Of a stretch of DNA of 9,420 nucleotides, positions 6,803-9,420 are shown one piece after another. The notes below the pieces were generated by a model. It was not told the DNA's origin. It saw nothing but the letters and a program-made list of their open reading frames with translations, and ran no database searches. The position numbers were made by a program, and so were the translations under genes. Each line of letters begins with the position of its first letter. Within the stretch, counting starts at the first letter, position 1. The stretch is from an uncultured Desulfurellaceae bacterium. Lineage in GTDB: Bacteria; Campylobacterota_A; Desulfurellia; Desulfurellales; Hippeaceae. The stretch lies in the NCBI GenBank assembly GCA_913056505.1, contig CAJXLZ010000028.1, forward strand, positions 1-9,420, in the 5' to 3' direction.

Positions 6803-6816
6803 TTGATATTTATCAA
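6803..6816. promoter_or_regulatory. FNR/CRP-family operator upstream of hcp
   Basis: TTGAT-ATTT-ATCAA is a perfect match to the FNR consensus (TTGAT N4 ATCAA). Its centre is about 84 bp before the hcp ATG. With TACATT at 6837-6842 as -10 the start would be near 6849, placing the site close to -40, where class II activation occurs. hcp genes are commonly controlled by FNR, NNR/DNR or HcpR regulators of this superfamily. The actual regulator is not in the window. Confidence 0.65.
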
Positions 6817-6833
6817 TTTAAATAATTAATAGA

Positions 6834-6880
6834 CTTTACATTGAAAAAAAAAATGATATGCTTTACATTAGAAAAAAATA
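6834..6880 (+). repeat. 27-bp-period direct repeat in the hcp promoter/leader
   Basis: CTTTACATT occurs at 6834-6842 and again at 6861-6869. Each copy is followed by a run of A's (interrupted by G in both), so the two units look like a tandem duplication with a 27-bp period. The second copy ends just before the ribosome binding site. It may hold two alternative -10 elements (TACATT) or simply be a slippage product. Confidence 0.6.
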
Positions 6881-6887
6881 GGAGGTG
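6881..6887 (+). promoter_or_regulatory. Ribosome binding site that fixes the hcp start
   Basis: GGAGGTG lies 6 nt before ATG 6894-6896. The longest open frame would begin at the GTG inside this very element (6885), which cannot be the start. The ATG gives the N-terminus MFCYQCQET, as in characterised Hcp proteins. Confidence 0.85.
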
Positions 6888-6893
6888 TTATTG

Positions 6894-8528
6894 ATGTTTT
6901 GTTATCAGTGTCAAGAAACATTGCATAATAAAGGTTGCAATGTAGGTGCAGGTATGTGTGGTAAAAAAGACCATACATCTGATTTAATGGATATATTAAT
7001 TTATAATTTAAAAGGATTGTCAACAATTGCAAATGAGGCTATTGAGTCAGGACTAGACCCAAAGTCTATTGGAAAATTTGTATCAGAAAGCTTGTTCATG
7101 ACAGTCACAAATGTTAATTTCGATGATGATCGTGTTATCGAGCAAATTAAGCAAACAAATATTAAAGCAAAAGAGTTAGCTGCGTATTTAAGTTCAAAGA
7201 ATAAAGCTATACCTAATGCAAATATCTACGAATTTGAAACAAAGGAAAAAGCACTTGCAGCCTCAAAAGATGTAGGTGTATTAAGTGAGACAAACGAAGA
7301 TATTAGATCTTTAAAAGAACTTATTGTATATGGCCTTAAAGGCATGGCATCCTATTATGATCATGCAAGTATTTTAGGTTTTGAAGATGAATCGATAACT
7401 ACTTTTATGATAAATACACTTGCAACTTTAACAAAAAGCTTAAATACAGATGAGCTTATTGCGCTTGTTATGAAAACTGGCGAATTTTCAGTCAAAGCAA
7501 TGGAACTGTTAGACAGAGCAAATACTTCTACATATGGTAATCCGGAGATTAGTAAAGTTAATATTGGCACCCGCAATAGGCCTGGCATATTAATTTCCGG
7601 TCATGACTTAAAAGACATGGAAGAGCTTCTTGAACAAACAAAAGATACAGGCGTGGATGTTTACACGCATGGAGAAATGCTGCCAGCCAACTACTATCCT
7701 AAATTCAAAAAATATGAGCATTTTGTTGGAAACTATGGTAATGCATGGTGGCTGCAAACAAAGGAATTTGAATCGTTCAACGGCCCTATTTTGATGACTA
7801 CCAACTGCCTTGTGCCGCCGAAAGATTCATATAAAGATAGAGTATTTACTACTGGTGTTGTGGGCTATCCCGGTTTAAAACACATAGCTGACAGAAAAGA
7901 TGGTAAGCCGAAAGATTTTACACCTATAATTGAGATGGCAAAAAAATGTCAGCCACCTGTGCAAATTGAAAGCGGCACCATTGTAGGAGGTTTTGCTCAT
8001 AACCAAGTGTTGGCTTTAGCTGATAAAATTGTAGAAGCAGTCAATTCTGGAGCAATTAAAAGGTTTGTCGTTATGTCAGGATGCGATGGCAGGCACAATA
8101 CGAGAAAATATTATACAAATGTAGCCGAAAATTTACCAAAAGATACTGTAATTTTAACATCAGGCTGTGCAAAATACCGCTACAATAAATTAAATTTAGG
8201 CGATATAAATGGTATTCCAAGAGTTTTAGATGCGGGGCAGTGCAACGATTCTTACTCTTGGGCTGTAGTTGCTCTCAAGCTAAAAGAGGCATTCGGACTT
8301 GATGATATTAACAAATTACCTATTTCTTTCGATATTGCATGGTATGAGCAAAAAGCAATAACAGTATTTTTAGCACTTTTGTATTTAGGCGTTAAAGGTA
8401 TAAGGTTAGGTCCAACTCTACCGGCATTTTTATCGCCTAATGTAGCTAAAGTAATTGTTGAGAATTTTGATGTAAAACCAATTGGAGATGTCCAGCAAGA
8501 TATAGAACTTATTACGCAAGGAAAATAA
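6894..8528 (+). CDS. hcp: Hybrid cluster protein / hydroxylamine reductase
   Basis: Hcp is a cytoplasmic Fe-S enzyme that reduces hydroxylamine to ammonia in vitro and acts on NO or S-nitrosylation under nitrosative stress. The 544 residues match class I length (about 550). The N-terminal cluster cysteines are C3, C6, C15 and C22. All expected ligands of the 4Fe-2S-2O hybrid cluster are visible: His237 (SGHDLKD), Glu261 (THGEMLPANYYP), Cys305 (TTNCLVPP), Cys397 (SGCDGRH, the persulfide position), Cys425 (TSGCAKYRYN), Cys450 (AGQCNDSYSW), and Glu485 with Lys487 (WYEQK). The C-terminal GIRLGPTLPAFLSP is family-typical. It stands alone, diverging from pstS, with no hcr reductase partner in the window, so the electron donor is unknown. 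An FNR-type site precedes it and a strong terminator follows. Confidence 0.96.
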   Translation: MFCYQCQETLHNKGCNVGAGMCGKKDHTSDLMDILIYNLKGLSTIANEAIESGLDPKSIGKFVSESLFMTVTNVNFDDDRVIEQIKQTNIKAKELAAYLSSKNKAIPNANIYEFETKEKALAASKDVGVLSETNEDIRSLKELIVYGLKGMASYYDHASILGFEDESITTFMINTLATLTKSLNTDELIALVMKTGEFSVKAMELLDRANTSTYGNPEISKVNIGTRNRPGILISGHDLKDMEELLEQTKDTGVDVYTHGEMLPANYYPKFKKYEHFVGNYGNAWWLQTKEFESFNGPILMTTNCLVPPKDSYKDRVFTTGVVGYPGLKHIADRKDGKPKDFTPIIEMAKKCQPPVQIESGTIVGGFAHNQVLALADKIVEAVNSGAIKRFVVMSGCDGRHNTRKYYTNVAENLPKDTVILTSGCAKYRYNKLNLGDINGIPRVLDAGQCNDSYSWAVVALKLKEAFGLDDINKLPISFDIAWYEQKAITVFLALLYLGVKGIRLGPTLPAFLSPNVAKVIVENFDVKPIGDVQQDIELITQGK

Positions 8529-8559
8529 AAGAAAAGGGCTTAAGCCCTTTTCTTTTATT
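8524..8559. terminator. Palindromic rho-independent terminator after hcp
   Basis: This 36-bp perfect palindrome is centred on CTTAAG (8539-8544). Its GGGC/GCCC core is flanked by AAAAGAAAA on the left and TTTTCTTTT on the right. The left arm includes the hcp stop codon (8526-8528). Because it is symmetrical it gives a U-rich tail in both directions and may also stop transcripts arriving from the right on the minus strand. Confidence 0.9.
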
Positions 8560-8694
8560 AAGTAGATTGCTATCCTAAATTATAAACCAAGTGATAAATT
8601 TAGTCTTTTGGTTGATCAGTGCTCAAACATAACACACGTATCTCTACTTTTAAAAATCCTTTATATAAAATGTTACAAATAAATGACAAGTAGC

Positions 8695-8955
8695 TCAAGA
8701 CGAAGGTTTTCTTGTCTGTGCAATGGGAAATTGGTAGTTAAACTGACATGCTTCACAATTGCCTACACCGATATTGGATAAACAGTGCTAATGCCGTGAC
8801 TGGGCATATACCTTGAGATTGAATGTCATGCTAAAAAATCCCTTATAAGCTGCTGCTTTTTTGTTACGCCTTTGTCTTTTGATAAGTTGATTTTTCGCTG
8901 TATGCAATATTTGTATAACGCAAAACAGTATTGTTTGTTTTACGTTATACTTGGG
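8695..8955 (-). pseudogene. Possible coding remnant with in-frame stop, unidentified
   Basis: On the minus strand the frame is open from 8955 for 55 codons to a TAG at 8790-8788. It continues 30 more codons to TGA at 8697-8695. The first part is basic (KRQRRNKK) and ends KVYAQSRH. The second part reads HCLSNIGVGNCEACQ and ends QTRKPSS. There is no convincing start codon and no ribosome binding site. The Arg/Lys-rich patch and the C-x-x-C and Thr-Arg-Lys-Pro-Ser-Ser tail loosely recall the variable C-terminal tails of IS605-type TnpB proteins, but the likeness is too weak for an assignment. It may be chance open sequence. Confidence 0.2.
8913..8950. repeat. Inverted repeat with 14-bp arms
   Basis: The left arm is GTATAACG-C-AAAAC (8913-8926) and the right arm is GTTTT-A-CGTTATAC (8937-8950), with one C/A mismatch and a 10-nt loop. 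There is no T-run, so it is not a terminator. The right arm sits at the -35 position of an extended -10 promoter motif, so it could be an operator. A recombination or mobile-element end is the other possibility. Confidence 0.7.
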
Positions 8956-8960
8956 TTATC

Positions 8961-8969
8961 TGCTATAAT
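8961..8969 (+). promoter_or_regulatory. Extended -10 promoter motif
   Basis: TGC-TATAAT matches the extended -10 consensus (TGnTATAAT) exactly, without a good -35. Transcription would begin near 8976 and run rightward, antisense to the broken epimerase gene, with no protein gene downstream on that strand. In AT-rich DNA such matches arise by chance, so confidence is low. Confidence 0.3.
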
Positions 8970-9086
8970 CTGATTTTAGGATTTATTAGCTCTGACAAGA
9001 AATCAGCTTCTACTAACTACTATCACCAAAAACAGCGCAATACCAAAAATAACGCCCCTATGGACTAATAAATTCTTTTAAATTTA

Positions 9087-9239
9087 TTTTTTTTTAATAT
9101 CCTACGCGTAAACCTTATGGGGTATATTTACTATTTTTCTGCTTAATATTGAAATTGAAACATCATGCCCTTTTTCTTTTAGAGCCTGCGAGAGTTTTTG
9201 ACCGATTAGGCCACTGCCGCCTGTAATTAAAATGTTCGC
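9087..9239 (-). pseudogene. Broken NAD(P)-dependent epimerase gene (extended SDR, TIGR01777/YfcH-like), 5' fragment
   Basis: The minus strand encodes ANILITGGSGLIGQKLSQAL from 9239, followed by KEKGHDVSI and ending HKVYA at a TAG (9104-9102). GGSGLIG is the Rossmann nucleotide-binding loop of extended short-chain dehydrogenases. The spacing to a Val-Tyr-Ala-(Trp)-Asp region fits the TIGR01777/YfcH group, in which Trp-Asp is common here, so the TAG may derive from a TGG codon. The frame resumes DIKKK and then hits a TAA right after a nine-A run (9095-9087). One extra A would keep it open, which suggests slippage. The start is also lost: the codon before Asn is GCG, and TTG at 9241 is out of frame by one base. 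Only the first sixth of a normal roughly 300-residue gene remains. Confidence 0.7.
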
Positions 9240-9248
9240 AAATAAACC

Positions 9249-9420
9249 TTATCCAATTAAGATAGGGATGTCTTTCTCAATTTTAAAATATACAAGTGAT
9301 TTTTCTTTTGCTAACACATCTTTATCATCATACTTGCGACGTAGCATTTCATTAATTTTAGCTTGGTCCTTTTCTTCCTTTATTTTTTTTAGATACAATC
9401 TTTTACCTTGATAATTTTCT
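9249..9420 (-). CDS. Unidentified gene, 3' end only (runs off right edge)
   Basis: An open minus-strand frame enters from the right edge (first full codon 9419-9417) and ends at TAA 9251-9249, giving 56 residues. The visible C-terminus is highly charged and helical (RLYLKKIKEEKDQAKINEML, then RRKYDDKDVLAKEKS), closing with a short beta-like stretch ending DIPILIG. I see no signal peptide, Cys motif or membrane helix. I do not recognise the family. It stops 9 bp before the broken epimerase, so the two may once have been co-transcribed. An absence of stops over 56 codons in AT-rich DNA, with coherent composition, supports a real coding end. A frameshifted remnant like its neighbour cannot be excluded. 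Confidence 0.55.
   Translation of the reverse strand, partial: ENYQGKRLYLKKIKEEKDQAKINEMLRRKYDDKDVLAKEKSLVYFKIEKDIPILIG

Larger units (their letters stand above)
8560..9248. other. Gene-poor, decayed intergenic region
   Basis: No intact gene is visible on either strand over about 690 bp. All plus-strand frames are full of stops. On the minus strand there is a broken epimerase N-terminus (9087-9239) and an open stretch interrupted by TAG (8695-8955). An inverted repeat (8913-8950) and an extended -10 motif (8961-8969) lie between them. I saw no tRNA, tmRNA, SRP or RNase P RNA signature and no CRISPR repeats. Confidence 0.7.

Noticed and set aside
6885..6893. Upstream GTG start for hcp adding three residues
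   Set aside because: The GTG is inside the Shine-Dalgarno sequence of the ATG at 6894, and known Hcp proteins start MFC.
8913..8950. Integron attC site or dif-like recombination site
   Set aside because: It is too short for attC, lacks the two-box R/L layout with a 5-bp spacer and the GTTRRRY core, and does not match a XerC/XerD dif sequence. No integrase is in the window.
9018..9070. Hydrophobic minus-strand stretch GVIFGIALFLVIVVSRS as a small membrane protein
   Set aside because: No start codon or ribosome binding site, and only 23 codons between stops. Likely chance in AT-rich DNA.
9067..9095. AT-only stem followed by nine T's as a stand-alone terminator on the plus strand
   Set aside because: The stem has no G-C pair, and the T-run is the poly-A of the broken epimerase read from the other strand. 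Kept only as part of a low-confidence small RNA idea.
1..9420. CRISPR arrays, rRNA and tRNA genes
   Set aside because: No regularly spaced repeats, TTCGANTC-type tRNA arms or rRNA signatures were seen on either strand.

Overview
The window is AT-rich DNA, roughly 30% G+C by eye, from a bacterium with A/T-ending codons and tightly packed genes. A class I-like hybrid cluster protein, a complete high-affinity phosphate uptake and sensing operon, and the low G+C fit an anaerobic bacterium. A relative of Desulfurella/Hippea (Campylobacterota/Desulfurellales) is a reasonable guess. It rests on general resemblance only and could not be tested here.

Layout. Positions 1-366 hold two small, very AT-rich, unrecognised genes on the minus strand, joined by an ATGA overlap. 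They have their own good sigma-70-type promoter, placed 2 bp beyond the end of phoR. Positions 501-6656 are one minus-strand operon, read from high to low coordinates as pstS, pstC, pstA, pstB, phoU, phoB, phoR. Most junctions are overlaps or gaps of a few bases. The exception is pstS-pstC, where 49 bp hold a very strong G6/C6 hairpin. Positions 6657-6893 are a divergent control region. The pst side carries a four-copy, 11-bp-period Pho box array, and the hcp side carries a perfect FNR/CRP-family palindrome. Positions 6894-8528 are hcp on the plus strand, ending in a 36-bp palindromic terminator that includes the stop codon. Positions 8560-9248 hold no intact gene: a broken Rossmann-fold epimerase gene, a 14-bp-arm inverted repeat next to an extended -10 motif, and a stop-interrupted coding remnant. 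Positions 9249-9420 hold the 3' end of an unrecognised basic, helical gene on the minus strand.

How the genes work together. PstS captures periplasmic phosphate, PstC and PstA form the membrane channel, and PstB is the ATPase. PhoU links transporter state to the PhoR kinase, and PhoB is the response regulator expected to bind the Pho boxes in front of pstS. The whole sensing loop is therefore encoded in the transcript it controls. Hcp belongs to a separate nitrosative-stress or hydroxylamine/NO response, probably under an FNR/HcpR-like regulator.

The main genes are ordinary and well understood. I found no convincing undescribed system. The points most worth checking are the regulatory sites, the pstS-pstC hairpin, the unusual N-terminal cysteine spacing of Hcp, and the decayed 8560-9248 region.
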